From the NCBI GenBank assembly GCA_009922405.1, contig RFVZ01000007.1, positions 1-23,826 of the forward strand: a DNA stretch of 23,826 nt, given 5' to 3'. How positions within the stretch are numbered: position 1 is the stretch's first letter; the number at the start of each line of letters is the position of its first letter. The notes under the pieces were generated by a model, which worked only from the letters and a program-made list of their open reading frames with translations, searched no databases and was not told the origin of the DNA. Shown here one piece after another: positions 8,711-16,633 of the stretch. Source of the DNA: Betaproteobacteria bacterium (GTDB lineage Bacteria > Pseudomonadota > Gammaproteobacteria > Burkholderiales > Burkholderiaceae_E). A program made the translations under genes and the position numbers.

Positions 8711-9327
8711 TCGTTGGCCAATGCGCGGCCCTGACTCGTGCTTAACAGCATGGCTTTGCCAGGGATCAGAATCCAGACCAAGCCTGTCGACAGTTCCTCG
8801 AAGCGTTCAGCACCGCTATTGCTGTGGACCCGTTCGAGCCGATGTTGTGTTCCCTGCCACGTCAATAAAATGACATCGGGCTGGTCTGCAACAGCCTCGA
8901 TTCGCATTGAACGTCCGTGATCGCAGTGGTAGTTGCCTGCGTGCTTTCGGTGATCGATTTTTGGCGGGGGCAGGGCGGTCACGGGCGTTGGCGCCGCTGC
9001 GGTTTCCGCAGGAATCAGGACTTGGCTCGACGGTGTCCCTGTGGGTGTGCTGCTCGGGGTGCTATCGCTATTCCTCGGGATCGGGGGACCAGAAAGTGGT
9101 GCGTTGTTTGGCCCTCTCGCTGGCGGCACGGGGGCGCCGCCCTGACTCACTGGTGCTGGCGCTGTGACCGAAGCCGACAATGGCGCAGCTCCCGGCGAAG
9201 AGGTCGAACCATTTGCCGCCGCAGGATTCGAACGACGCCATGCGCATCCTGTGCCGTCGATGATCAGCAGAGCGCTGACGCACAGAGACGCAACCCGAAC
9301 AAGACTATTGGGGTTGCGGGTGATCAT
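8698..9327 (-). CDS. MliC-type lysozyme-inhibitor lipoprotein with a long Pro/Ala/Ser linker
   Basis: This 209-residue protein starts with a signal peptide whose lipobox-like GTGC puts the lipidated Cys at residue 28. Residues about 35-125 are a low-complexity Pro/Ala/Ser/Thr/Gly linker. The C-terminal about 80 residues resemble MliC (PF09864), a membrane-bound inhibitor of c-type lysozyme: YHCDHGR at 133-139, SNSGAERF at 169-176 (the Ser-Gly loop that enters the lysozyme active site), Lys191, and Cys135/Cys207 for a disulfide. It would sit in the outer membrane facing the periplasm. It starts 6 nt after the aldolase stop and is embedded in the mdh-prpD run, so it is probably co-transcribed with metabolic genes. 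The family call rests on motifs and is fairly good; actual lysozyme inhibition is inference. Confidence 0.75.
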   Translation of the reverse strand: MITRNPNSLVRVASLCVSALLIIDGTGCAWRRSNPAAANGSTSSPGAAPLSASVTAPAPVSQGGAPVPPARGPNNAPLSGPPIPRNSDSTPSSTPTGTPSSQVLIPAETAAAPTPVTALPPPKIDHRKHAGNYHCDHGRSMRIEAVADQPDVILLTWQGTQHRLERVHSNSGAERFEELSTGLVWILIPGKAMLLSTSQGRALANECHL

Positions 9328-9333
9328 CGTTGA

Positions 9334-10350
9334 TCAGAAAAAAGCAGACTGGGCCGCAGGCGGGATTGGACTACCCGCCTGATGGGCCCGGCGCAGACGC
9401 TGCCAATGAAACCGGTAGCTGGCGCGATCGTGCAGGCGCCCTGACCACGACACGGGTGCCCACGACGCGGCGCGGGCTGCCAGAAGAATGTCAGCAGACT
9501 CGCCGATCAGGCGGGTCGATGGGGCAAGGCCACGCAAGATGACGGCGATTTGAGCTGGGTGAATGCTCCACATTCGGGTAAAGCCAAACTCGTCAGCGGC
9601 TCGACGGGCTTCGCCCTCCACCAGTTCGGGCGCGTCAAGAATGATGCTGACGTTGTGCGACGCGACCTTTCCGTGTGCATGGGCGGCCAGCGAAACCTGA
9701 ATTTTCGCCGCGCGGACCAGTGGATGTTCGAACTGCCCTGGGCTGGTCATGGCGTCATCTGCGATCGCTCCTTGAAATGCGCTGACGTAATCCATCAGAC
9801 CGAATGAAAGGCATTCGACCCGCGGATGTTGGGCGATGGCGTCGACATCGCGCAATGCCAAGGGGCTCTCGATCAACACGTGCACCGGGATTTTGCCCTC
9901 GCGAGTCGTGACATGTCGATTTGTCAGGCGGTCAATTTCGTCGATCGCCTGACGGCACTGATCGGCCGAGTCGATCTTGGGCAGAGTGATGTAGGCAACC
10001 CGGTCGGCCGATTTCTTGAGAATGCGCTCAAGGTCACTTTGAAAAAAAACAGAACCTGGCGGGTGCACGCGAACGCCAACCCGGTTGAAATGATTGGCGT
10101 CTGAATCAATGGCTGAACCCACGAGATCAGCCTGTTGGGCCTCCGCTCCGGCAAGCGCCCCATCTTCACAGTCGGCGGTGACATCAAAGGTGGGCCAGGG
10201 TCTCGCTGCCGAAGCCGCCTGTAAGGCGAGTGCCTTCGCAATTCGGGCCTCGGTGCCGCAATAGTGGTCGACCGAGGGCAGGACGCGATGGTCGCGCCCG
10301 CCATCCAGCAAGACGTCGTTGGGATGGGCGACCGTGGATCGAGTGCTCAA
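9334..10350 (-). CDS. HpcH/HpaI aldolase / CitE-like lyase
   Basis: This 338-residue TIM-barrel protein belongs to the HpcH/HpaI aldolase/citrate-lyase beta family. Visible active-site residues are the DCEDG motif (Asp60, Glu62), Arg94 in GVRVHP, Glu161 in HVLIESPLAL and Asp187 in SFGLMDYVS. The C-terminal part reads TRMWSIHPAQI and LHDRASYRFHWQ. Stand-alone CitE-like proteins of this kind cleave or form acyl-CoA or keto-acid compounds, and no citrate lyase alpha or gamma gene is here, so true citrate lyase is unlikely. Burkholderiales commonly carry such a gene beside mdh and sdh. It lies 25 nt after mdh and 6 nt before the MliC gene. The substrate is unknown. Confidence 0.85.
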   Translation of the reverse strand: MSTRSTVAHPNDVLLDGGRDHRVLPSVDHYCGTEARIAKALALQAASAARPWPTFDVTADCEDGALAGAEAQQADLVGSAIDSDANHFNRVGVRVHPPGSVFFQSDLERILKKSADRVAYITLPKIDSADQCRQAIDEIDRLTNRHVTTREGKIPVHVLIESPLALRDVDAIAQHPRVECLSFGLMDYVSAFQGAIADDAMTSPGQFEHPLVRAAKIQVSLAAHAHGKVASHNVSIILDAPELVEGEARRAADEFGFTRMWSIHPAQIAVILRGLAPSTRLIGESADILLAARAASWAPVSWSGRLHDRASYRFHWQRLRRAHQAGSPIPPAAQSAFF

Positions 10351-10375
10351 TGGTCTACAGGAGTACGCGCTAGAT

Positions 10376-11359
10376 TTAGCTCAGAAGATGAGCGACACCG
10401 GCACGCTCTTCTTCGAGTTCGGCCAGTGTAATGTTGATCCGTGAACGCGAGAACTCATCGATCTCGAGGCCTTGAACGATGTGGTACTCACCATTCGCGC
10501 ATGTCACTGGGTAGCCAAACATGACGTCCTCAGGGATGCCGTAGGAGCCATCCGAGGCGATTCCCATGGTGACCCAGCGATCGCCGGTACCCAACGCCCA
10601 GTCGCGGACATGGTCGATCGCGGCATTGGCGGCCGAAGCGGCCGAGGACAGGCCGCGGGCCTCGATGATGGCGGCTCCGCGCTTACCAACGGTTGGCAAG
10701 AAGACCTCGCGATTCCAGGCTTCATCGCTAATGATTCCGGGGAGCGCCTGGCCGCCCGACGTCGCAAAGCGGTAGTCGGCGTACATCGTTGGCGAGTGGT
10801 TACCCCAGACCGCGAGGTGCTCGATTGAGGCGACCGGACACGCAGCTTTAGCTGCGAGTTGGCTCAGGGCGCGGTTGTGGTCGAGCCGCAACATCGCGGT
10901 GAAGTTCTTTTTCGGCAGGCTCGGGGCAGATTTCATCGCGATGTAGGCGTTGGTGTTGGCTGGGTTGCCAACCACCAGGACCCGCACATCGCGCGAGGCG
11001 ACCTGATCGAGCGCTCGGCCCTGCACCGTGAAGATCGCTCCGTTGGCCTCAAGAAGATCTTTACGCTCCATGCCTTTGCTGCGCGGCCGGGCACCGACCA
11101 GCAATGCGAAATCAACGTCGCGGAAAGCCACAGTGGGGTCGTCGGTAATGACGACGCCCGCCAGGAGCGGGAACGCGCAGTCTTCAAGCTCCATCACCAC
11201 GCCCTTCACCGCGGCCAGCGCGGGGGTGATGTCGAGGAGTTGGAGGATGACGGGCTGGTCTTTGCCCAGAAGATCACCGTTGGCGATCCGAAAAAGCAGC
11301 GAATAACCGATTTGACCGGCTGCGCCCGTGATTGCAACTCGTTTTGGAGATTTGTTCAT
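10376..11359 (-). CDS. mdh: Malate dehydrogenase (NAD-dependent)
   Basis: This 327-residue enzyme oxidises L-malate to oxaloacetate with NAD+ in the cytoplasm as the last TCA step. The dinucleotide-binding loop is ITGAAGQIGY (residues 10-19) and Asp43 would hold the NAD ribose. Substrate arginines are Arg93 and Arg99 (GARPRSKGMERKDLL) and Arg163. The catalytic pair is Asp160 in LRLDHNRA and His188 in VWGNHSPTMY. This is the malate dehydrogenase type related to cytosolic MDH that is usual in Betaproteobacteria. It is the first gene of the minus-strand run and is transcribed divergently from sdhC across a 241-bp gap. The ATG at 11359 fits the family N-terminus; no strong ribosome binding site is visible. 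Confidence 0.96.
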   Translation of the reverse strand: MNKSPKRVAITGAAGQIGYSLLFRIANGDLLGKDQPVILQLLDITPALAAVKGVVMELEDCAFPLLAGVVITDDPTVAFRDVDFALLVGARPRSKGMERKDLLEANGAIFTVQGRALDQVASRDVRVLVVGNPANTNAYIAMKSAPSLPKKNFTAMLRLDHNRALSQLAAKAACPVASIEHLAVWGNHSPTMYADYRFATSGGQALPGIISDEAWNREVFLPTVGKRGAAIIEARGLSSAASAANAAIDHVRDWALGTGDRWVTMGIASDGSYGIPEDVMFGYPVTCANGEYHIVQGLEIDEFSRSRINITLAELEEERAGVAHLLS

Positions 11360-11600
11360 GCCTGCGCTCGTGGAGGGAAGGGAGTGGAATGCATACGCTT
11401 GGCCGCCACTTTAGAACCGACAGGGAGGTGTCCGCAAGGTGATCACATTTGTGCGACCCGGTGTCGCAGAAGTTGGCTTGCAGGCCCCCGATGGCGTCAG
11501 GTCTGGGTTTCCGCCCCACTCGGTGCGCTGGAAGTCGTTGGTCGGTCGGCTGGTTTGGTTGCAAAATATGATGCTTTACCTGCTGTTCCGAGGAGTCACC
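11360..11600. promoter_or_regulatory. Divergent mdh / sdhC control region
   Basis: These 241 bases between two divergent starts must hold both promoters. For mdh, a weak minus-strand candidate is TTGCGG (11437-11432) and TCTAAA (11415-11410) with a 16-nt spacer. For sdhC, a TATGAT at 11567-11572 resembles a -10 box but lacks a good -35 at the right distance. Two small palindromes occur: GTGATCAC at 11439-11446 and TGCGAC-CCGGT-GTCGCA at 11452-11468. Many Burkholderiales have a GntR-type regulator gene between mdh and sdhC; none is here. Promoter positions are inference. Confidence 0.45.
11452..11468. promoter_or_regulatory. Inverted repeat, candidate operator
   Basis: Perfect 6-bp arms TGCGAC and GTCGCA flank a 5-nt spacer (CCGGT). 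The site lies between the two divergent genes, just upstream of the tentative mdh -35 box, so it could be a regulator site acting on one or both promoters. Six-bp arms can arise by chance. Confidence 0.3.
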
Positions 11601-12011
11601 ATGGCTGGTCAGGCCGCAAAGCGTCCCGTCTACAGGAACATTCATATCACCCAGATTCTGGGTTATCGCTTACCGATCGCGGGGATTGTCTCGATTCTGC
11701 ATCGGATCAGCGGCTCCTTATTGTTCTTGGTTGGACTCCCGCTCATTCTTTGGTTGTTTCAGGAAAGCCTGATTTCTGAACTCGGTTTTGAGCGCTTTCG
11801 GGCGGCAGTTGCCCACCCCGCTGTAAAGCTGGTGCTACTAGCCATGCTTTGGGCGTTTTGCCATCACTTTGTGGCCGGGATTCGTTATCTCCTCCTCGAC
11901 AACCACGTGGGCCTCGAGAAAGGATCCGCAGCAAATTCCGCCAAAGCGGTTATTGCCATCAGCCTTGCCTTGACCCTGGTGGTCGCCGGCTCGCTGTTTG
12001 GTCTCTACTGA
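11601..12011 (+). CDS. sdhC: Succinate dehydrogenase cytochrome b556 subunit
   Basis: This 136-residue membrane anchor of respiratory complex II has three hydrophobic helices (about residues 27-54, 72-97 and 113-134). Conserved residues are SILHRISG with His34 and Arg35 at the quinone site, and FCHHFVAGIRYLLLDN, where His89 is the likely heme b ligand. The frame stays open upstream to 11439, but ATG 11601 is chosen because the protein then begins at the family N-terminus and AGGAG sits at 11591-11595. It is the first gene of the long plus-strand operon and is followed by sdhD after 14 nt. Confidence 0.94.
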   Translation: MAGQAAKRPVYRNIHITQILGYRLPIAGIVSILHRISGSLLFLVGLPLILWLFQESLISELGFERFRAAVAHPAVKLVLLAMLWAFCHHFVAGIRYLLLDNHVGLEKGSAANSAKAVIAISLALTLVVAGSLFGLY

Positions 12012-12025
12012 TTTAGGAGCCAAAC

Positions 12026-12376
12026 ATGTCAACGCAAAGGATTGTGACCGGTGCCCACTACGGGATCGGCAGTTGGTTGTTACAGCGTTTATCGGCGGTC
12101 CTGATGGTGATTTACACCATCATTTTGATCGTTGCCGTGCTGCGGTTGCCTGAGTTCAATTACGGCAACTGGGCCACCTTGTTTGTGCACCCGTTTATGA
12201 AGGTCTCCACCCTGCTGGCGGGCGCGGCGCTTTTCTACCATGCGTGGGTGGGAATTCGCGACATCTTTATGGATTACATCAAGCCCACCGGAATCCGGCT
12301 CGCGCTTCAGGCAGGCACCGTTCTGCTGCTGGCGGGGTATGGCTGCTGGTTGGTGATCATTCTCTGGAGTCTTTGA
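12026..12376 (+). CDS. sdhD: Succinate dehydrogenase hydrophobic membrane anchor subunit
   Basis: This 116-residue protein has three membrane helices (about residues 17-40, 55-77 and 90-114). The motif FYHAWVGIRDIFMDYIKP contains His72, the likely second heme b ligand, and Asp83-Tyr84, where the Tyr corresponds to the quinone-site Tyr of E. coli SdhD. With SdhC it anchors SdhAB to the cytoplasmic membrane and passes electrons to ubiquinone. A good ribosome binding site (TTAGGAG) precedes the ATG. Only 2 nt separate its stop from sdhA. Confidence 0.94.
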   Translation: MSTQRIVTGAHYGIGSWLLQRLSAVLMVIYTIILIVAVLRLPEFNYGNWATLFVHPFMKVSTLLAGAALFYHAWVGIRDIFMDYIKPTGIRLALQAGTVLLLAGYGCWLVIILWSL

Positions 12377-12378
12377 AC

Positions 12379-14169
12379 ATGGCTGAAGTTTTAACCAAAC
12401 TCGCTAATGGGTTGCAGCGTCGCAAGTTCGATGTGGTGGTGGTTGGCGCCGGTGGGTCCGGGATGCGTTGCTCGCTTCAACTCGCCGAAGCGGGATTGAA
12501 TGTCGCGGTTTTGTCCAAGGTATTCCCAACCCGCTCCCATACCGTGGCGGCACAGGGGGGGATTGGGGCTTCGCTGGGCAACATGAGCGAAGACAACTGG
12601 TACTGGCACATGTTTGACACCGTGAAGGGGTCGGATTATCTCGGCGACCAGGACGCGATCGAATTCATGTGCCGGATGGCACCTCAGGTGGTCTATGAAC
12701 TCGAACACTTCGGGATGCCGTTCGACCGGAATCCGGATGGCACGATTTATCAACGGCCTTTTGGTGGTCACACCGCCAACTTTGGTGAAAAGCCCGTTCA
12801 GCGTGCCTGCGCCGCCGCAGACCGTACAGGGCACGCGATGTTGCATACGCTGTATCAGCGCAATGTCCGCGCGCGCACGCAGTTCTTCGTGGAATGGATG
12901 GCACTCGACCTGATCCGGGACGCCGATGGCGATGTCGTTGGTGTGGTGGCTCTCGAAATGGAGACTGGCGAGGTCATGGTGCTAGAGGCCAAAACCACGG
13001 TCCTAGCTACTGGCGGCGCCGGCCGGATCTGGGCAGCCTCGACCAATGCGTTCATTAACACGGGAGACGGCATGGGGATGGCCGCCCGTGCCGGCGTCCC
13101 CCTCGAGGACATGGAATTCTGGCAGTTCCACCCGACTGGTGTGGCTGGTGCCGGGGTGTTGGTGACTGAAGGCGTGCGTGGCGAAGGCGGAATCCTGTTG
13201 AACAAGCACGGCGAACGCTTCATGGAACGCTACGCGCCAACTCTTAAGGACCTCGCACCGCGCGATTTCGTCTCCCGCTCAATGGATCAGGAGATCCAGG
13301 AAGGGCGTGGATGTGGTCCTGATGGCGACTATGTGCTGCTAAAGCTCGATCACCTCGGCGCCGAGACGATCATGAAGCGCCTGCCGAGTATTCGCGAGAT
13401 TGCGATTAAATTTGCGAACGTCGATCCCATTAAAGAGCCGATTCCGGTCGTGCCCACAATTCATTATCAGATGGGCGGAATACCGACTAATTACCACGGC
13501 CAGGTCGTGGTACCAAAGGGCGATAATCCCTCGACGGTGCTCCCGGGGCTTTACGCCATTGGTGAGTGTGCTTGCGTGAGTGTGCACGGCGCGAATCGAC
13601 TCGGTACCAATTCATTGCTCGACCTCCTGGTCTTCGGTCGTTCGGCCGGGATGCACATCGTTGACCAGCATCTCGCTAACCGACCCCACAAAGAAGTGCC
13701 CCGGGAAGCAGGGGATTTCTCCTTGGCCCGTTTGGCGAAACTCAATGGGACAAGTTCTGGCGAAAACGTTCAGGAAGTGGCCAACGACATTCGGAAGACA
13801 ATGCAGGCGCATTGCGGAGTTTTCCGTTCATCGGAGCGGATGGCTCAAGGGGTCTCTCGAATTCTTGAATTGGCAGAGCGGTCGCAGCGTGTCCACCTCG
13901 GTGACAAGAGCCAGGTGTTCAATACCGCTCGCGTCGAGGCGCTCGAGCTGGACAATTTGGTCGAGACGGCCAAGGCCACGATGATCTCGGCGGATGCCCG
14001 CAAAGAAAGCCGTGGAGCGCATGCCCACCGTGATTTTTCAGAGCGCAATGATGCCCAGTGGATGAAGCATTCGATGTACTACAGCGAGGGCAACCGCATG
14101 TCCTACAAGCCGGTAAATCTGAAGCCGATGACGGTTGAGACGTTTGCGCCCAAGGCGCGCACGTTTTAA
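12379..14169 (+). CDS. sdhA: Succinate dehydrogenase flavoprotein subunit
   Basis: This 596-residue subunit oxidises succinate to fumarate at a covalently bound FAD on the cytoplasmic face of complex II. Visible features are the FAD-binding GAGGSG at residues 23-28, His54 in TRSHTVAAQGG (the FAD-linking histidine), HPTG in the substrate domain, and Arg295 in LAPRDFVSRS (the proton-shuttle arginine). The block GECACVSVHGANRLGTNSLL is also typical. ATG 12379 is chosen because GGAG lies at 12366-12369 and the protein then starts like its homologues; the upstream open frame overlaps sdhD and is not family-like. Length is normal. Confidence 0.97.
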   Translation: MAEVLTKLANGLQRRKFDVVVVGAGGSGMRCSLQLAEAGLNVAVLSKVFPTRSHTVAAQGGIGASLGNMSEDNWYWHMFDTVKGSDYLGDQDAIEFMCRMAPQVVYELEHFGMPFDRNPDGTIYQRPFGGHTANFGEKPVQRACAAADRTGHAMLHTLYQRNVRARTQFFVEWMALDLIRDADGDVVGVVALEMETGEVMVLEAKTTVLATGGAGRIWAASTNAFINTGDGMGMAARAGVPLEDMEFWQFHPTGVAGAGVLVTEGVRGEGGILLNKHGERFMERYAPTLKDLAPRDFVSRSMDQEIQEGRGCGPDGDYVLLKLDHLGAETIMKRLPSIREIAIKFANVDPIKEPIPVVPTIHYQMGGIPTNYHGQVVVPKGDNPSTVLPGLYAIGECACVSVHGANRLGTNSLLDLLVFGRSAGMHIVDQHLANRPHKEVPREAGDFSLARLAKLNGTSSGENVQEVANDIRKTMQAHCGVFRSSERMAQGVSRILELAERSQRVHLGDKSQVFNTARVEALELDNLVETAKATMISADARKESRGAHAHRDFSERNDAQWMKHSMYYSEGNRMSYKPVNLKPMTVETFAPKARTF

Positions 14170-14213
14170 GCAGGGTTCCCCTTTTTTGCCCGAATGTTTG
14201 GCTGGAGAGTTTG

Positions 14214-14942
14214 ATGAGTACAGCAATTGTTGCTAACCGAACAGTGCGCTTTTCGATTTATCGATACGACCCGGACCGGGATGCCCGTCCCACGATGCAG
14301 GATTTTGAGGTTGAGCTGTTGCCAACCGACAAGATGTTGCTCGACGCACTGATGCGGATGAAACAAACCGTTTTCCCAGGGCTCTCGTATCGGCGTTCGT
14401 GCCGCGAGGGCGTCTGCGGTTCTGACGCGATGAATATCAACGGGAAGAACGGACTCGCCTGCATTACCAATTTGCGTGATCTGAAGGAGCCTATTGTTCT
14501 GAAGCCCCTGCCGGGCTTGCCGGTAATCCGGGATCTGATCGTCGACATGACGCAGTTCTTCAAGCAGTATCACTCGATCAAGCCATTTTTAATCAACGAT
14601 GCAGCGCCACCCGAGAAAGAGCGGCTGCAGTCCCCCGAGGAGCGTGATGAACTCAATGGACTCTACGAGTGCATTTTGTGCGCGTGCTGCTCGACCAGTT
14701 GCCCGTCGTTTTGGTGGAACCCAGACAAGTTCGTCGGCCCGGCAGGTTTGCTCCAGGCCTATCGATTTATTGCGGACAGCCGCGATCAGGCCACTAGCGA
14801 GCGGCTGGATAATCTGGAAGATCCCTACCGGCTATTCCGCTGCCACACCATTATGAATTGTGTGGACGTTTGCCCGAAGGGTCTGAATCCGACCCGGGCG
14901 ATCGGGAAAATCAAGGACCTGATGATTCGTCGTGCAGTCTGA
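14214..14942 (+). CDS. sdhB: Succinate dehydrogenase iron-sulfur subunit
   Basis: This 242-residue subunit carries electrons from SdhA to the membrane quinone. The N-terminal ferredoxin fold has CREGVCGSD (Cys63, Cys68, Asp71) and Cys83 for the [2Fe-2S] cluster, with Asp in the third position as in E. coli. The C-terminal domain has CILCACCSTSC (Cys153, 156, 159, 163) and CHTIMNCVDVCP (Cys210, 216, 220) for the [4Fe-4S] and [3Fe-4S] clusters, and SFWW near residue 167 at the quinone site. ATG 14214 is preferred over TTG 14211; GGAGAG lies just upstream. Its 3' end overlaps sdhE by 11 nt. Confidence 0.96.
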   Translation: MSTAIVANRTVRFSIYRYDPDRDARPTMQDFEVELLPTDKMLLDALMRMKQTVFPGLSYRRSCREGVCGSDAMNINGKNGLACITNLRDLKEPIVLKPLPGLPVIRDLIVDMTQFFKQYHSIKPFLINDAAPPEKERLQSPEERDELNGLYECILCACCSTSCPSFWWNPDKFVGPAGLLQAYRFIADSRDQATSERLDNLEDPYRLFRCHTIMNCVDVCPKGLNPTRAIGKIKDLMIRRAV

Positions 14943-15252
14943 AGGCCCAAACCTGGGTGGGTCCGCGCACCGGGCGGATCCGATCGATGCCGCGCACCAG
15001 GCGGATCCGATTCGCCGCCGCCGTTTGCGTTGGCGCTGTCGTCGCGGGATGCTCGAAAACGATCTGATCATGACCCGATTCCTGGATCGGCATGAGGCTA
15101 CGCTGTCCGATTCCGACGTTCAGGCGGTCGATACCCTGATGGATCTGTCCGACAATGCGTTGCTCGATCTGATTTTAGGCCGTGAAGATCTGTCGGCGGA
15201 GTACGATCACGCGGGGATCAAAGCGGTTCTCGACCGGATCCGAGCGGCATAA
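14932..15252 (+). CDS. sdhE: SDH flavinylation factor SdhE
   Basis: This 106-residue protein belongs to the SdhE/SDH5 family (PF03937), which promotes covalent FAD attachment to SdhA. The core RRRLRWRCRRGMLENDLIM contains the RGMxE motif (Arg38, Gly39, Met40, Glu42), followed by RFLDRHEATLSD and a helical region ending LDRIRAA. The start is GTG 14932, overlapping sdhB by 11 nt; no in-frame ATG occurs until Met40, which lies inside the conserved motif. The first about 26 residues are an unusual extension built from two copies of an AHxADPI unit; relatives typically have only one such unit before the Arg-rich helix. The position after sdhB supports the role. Confidence 0.9.
   Translation: MQSEGPNLGGSAHRADPIDAAHQADPIRRRRLRWRCRRGMLENDLIMTRFLDRHEATLSDSDVQAVDTLMDLSDNALLDLILGREDLSAEYDHAGIKAVLDRIRAA
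14965..15012. repeat. Tandem coding repeat in the sdhE 5' region
   Basis: Copy 1 is 14965-14991 (27 bp) and copy 2 starts at 14992. The first 20 bases of each copy match at 19 of 20 positions, after which copy 2 passes into the conserved Arg-rich segment. They encode AHRADPIDA and AHQADPIRR, in frame. Confidence 0.85.
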
Positions 15253-15299
15253 TGCGACGCGCTGGTTAGTTTCAATCATTAATGACGGGGAAACTCGGG

Positions 15300-16607
15300 A
15301 TGTCAAACGAATTAAAAGCCACTCTCACCTTTTCCGATGGCAGTCCGGGGGCCGAATTCCCCGTCTACAGCGGGACTATCGGTCCTGACGTCATCGACAT
15401 CCGGAAGCTCTACGCGCAGACCGGAAAATTCACGTTTGACCCCGGTTTCATGTCAACCGCTGCCTGTGAGTCAGCGATCACCTACATCGATGGCGATAAG
15501 GGCGAGTTGCTGTACCGCGGTTATCCGATTGAGGAACTCGCGGTGAGTTGTGACTACCTCGAAACCTGTTACCTGCTTCTGCATGGTGAACTGCCGTCGG
15601 CGGACCAAAAGTCGCGGTTTGTCACCAGCGTGACATACCACACGATGGTTCATGAGCAGATGACCCGGTTTTTTCAGGGATTCCGCCGCGATGCCCATCC
15701 GATGGCTGTTCTGTGTGGGTCAGTGGGTGCGATGTCGGCGTTCTACCACGACAGTCTCGATATTTATAACCTCGAGCATCGGTATATCAGTGCGATTCGC
15801 CTGATCGCAAAAATGCCGACGCTGGTAGCGATGGCCTACAAATACTCGATTGGTCAGCCTTTCGTGTATCCCCGTAATGACCTGGGTTATTCCGCGAATT
15901 TTATGCGGATGATGTTTGCAAACCCTTGTGAAGAATATAAGGTCAACGACGTCCTGGTGCGGGCTCTGGACCGGATTTTGATTCTGCACGCCGATCATGA
16001 GCAGAATGCTTCCACGAGTACCGTTCGCTTGGCTGGTTCGTCCGGGGCAAACCCATTCGCGTGTATTGCAGCGGGTGTGGCAACGCTTTGGGGCCCGGCG
16101 CACGGCGGTGCAAACGAAGCCTGTCTTTTGATGCTCAATGAGCTTCAGGCGCAGGGCGGGGCCGAAAAGATTGGCGACTTCATTGCCAAGGTGAAGGACA
16201 AGCATTCGGGCGTCAAGCTGATGGGCTTTGGGCATCGGGTCTACAAGAACTTTGATCCGCGCGCCAAGTTGATGCGGGAGACCTGCTACGAAGTTTTGAA
16301 TGAACTCGGTCTGCAGGATGACCCGCTGTTCAAACTTGCGATGACGCTCGAGAAGGTCGCCCTCGAAGACGATTATTTCGTGACCCGTAAGCTGTATCCA
16401 AACGTCGATTTCTATTCCGGCATTGTCCAGAAGGCGCTTGGAATTCCAACCGATCTGTTCACTTGTATTTTTGCGCTCGCAAGAACAGTTGGCTGGATTG
16501 CGAACTGGAACGAAATGATTTCTGATCCCGATCAGAAGATCGGCCGTCCGCGTCAGTTGTTCAAGGGCAATGTCCGGCGCCAGGTGCTTCCGATTGGCCA
16601 GCGGTAA
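15300..16607 (+). CDS. gltA: Citrate synthase (type II, hexameric class)
   Basis: This 435-residue enzyme condenses oxaloacetate and acetyl-CoA to citrate. The catalytic triad is visible as His268 (GPAHGGANEA), His312 (MGFGHRVYKN) and Asp370 (PNVDFYSG). The N-terminal domain (TFDPGFMSTAACESAITYIDGDKG) and length mark the larger Gram-negative type, which is often allosterically inhibited by NADH. ATG 15300 gives the family N-terminus MSNELKATLTF. An in-frame ATG at 15282 would add MTGKLG and cannot be excluded. The gap after sdhE is 47 nt. Confidence 0.96.
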   Translation: MSNELKATLTFSDGSPGAEFPVYSGTIGPDVIDIRKLYAQTGKFTFDPGFMSTAACESAITYIDGDKGELLYRGYPIEELAVSCDYLETCYLLLHGELPSADQKSRFVTSVTYHTMVHEQMTRFFQGFRRDAHPMAVLCGSVGAMSAFYHDSLDIYNLEHRYISAIRLIAKMPTLVAMAYKYSIGQPFVYPRNDLGYSANFMRMMFANPCEEYKVNDVLVRALDRILILHADHEQNASTSTVRLAGSSGANPFACIAAGVATLWGPAHGGANEACLLMLNELQAQGGAEKIGDFIAKVKDKHSGVKLMGFGHRVYKNFDPRAKLMRETCYEVLNELGLQDDPLFKLAMTLEKVALEDDYFVTRKLYPNVDFYSGIVQKALGIPTDLFTCIFALARTVGWIANWNEMISDPDQKIGRPRQLFKGNVRRQVLPIGQR

Positions 16608-16633
16608 ACATAATGACGGGTGGGGTAGACAAG

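Noticed and set aside
11439..11600. 54-codon N-terminal extension of SdhC from GTG 11439
   Set aside because: Homologues begin at the position of ATG 11601, which has AGGAG upstream; the extension covers the promoter region.
10859..11779. Plus-strand open frame spanning the mdh complement and the mdh/sdhC gap
   Set aside because: Most of it is the antisense of mdh and the rest overlaps sdhC out of frame. No recognisable domain.
12244..12378. 45-codon N-terminal extension of SdhA
   Set aside because: It overlaps sdhD in another frame, is not family-like, and a good ribosome binding site precedes ATG 12379.
14170..14213. T-rich run between sdhA and sdhB as a terminator
   Set aside because: There is a short T tract but no convincing stem before it, and the two genes must be co-expressed.
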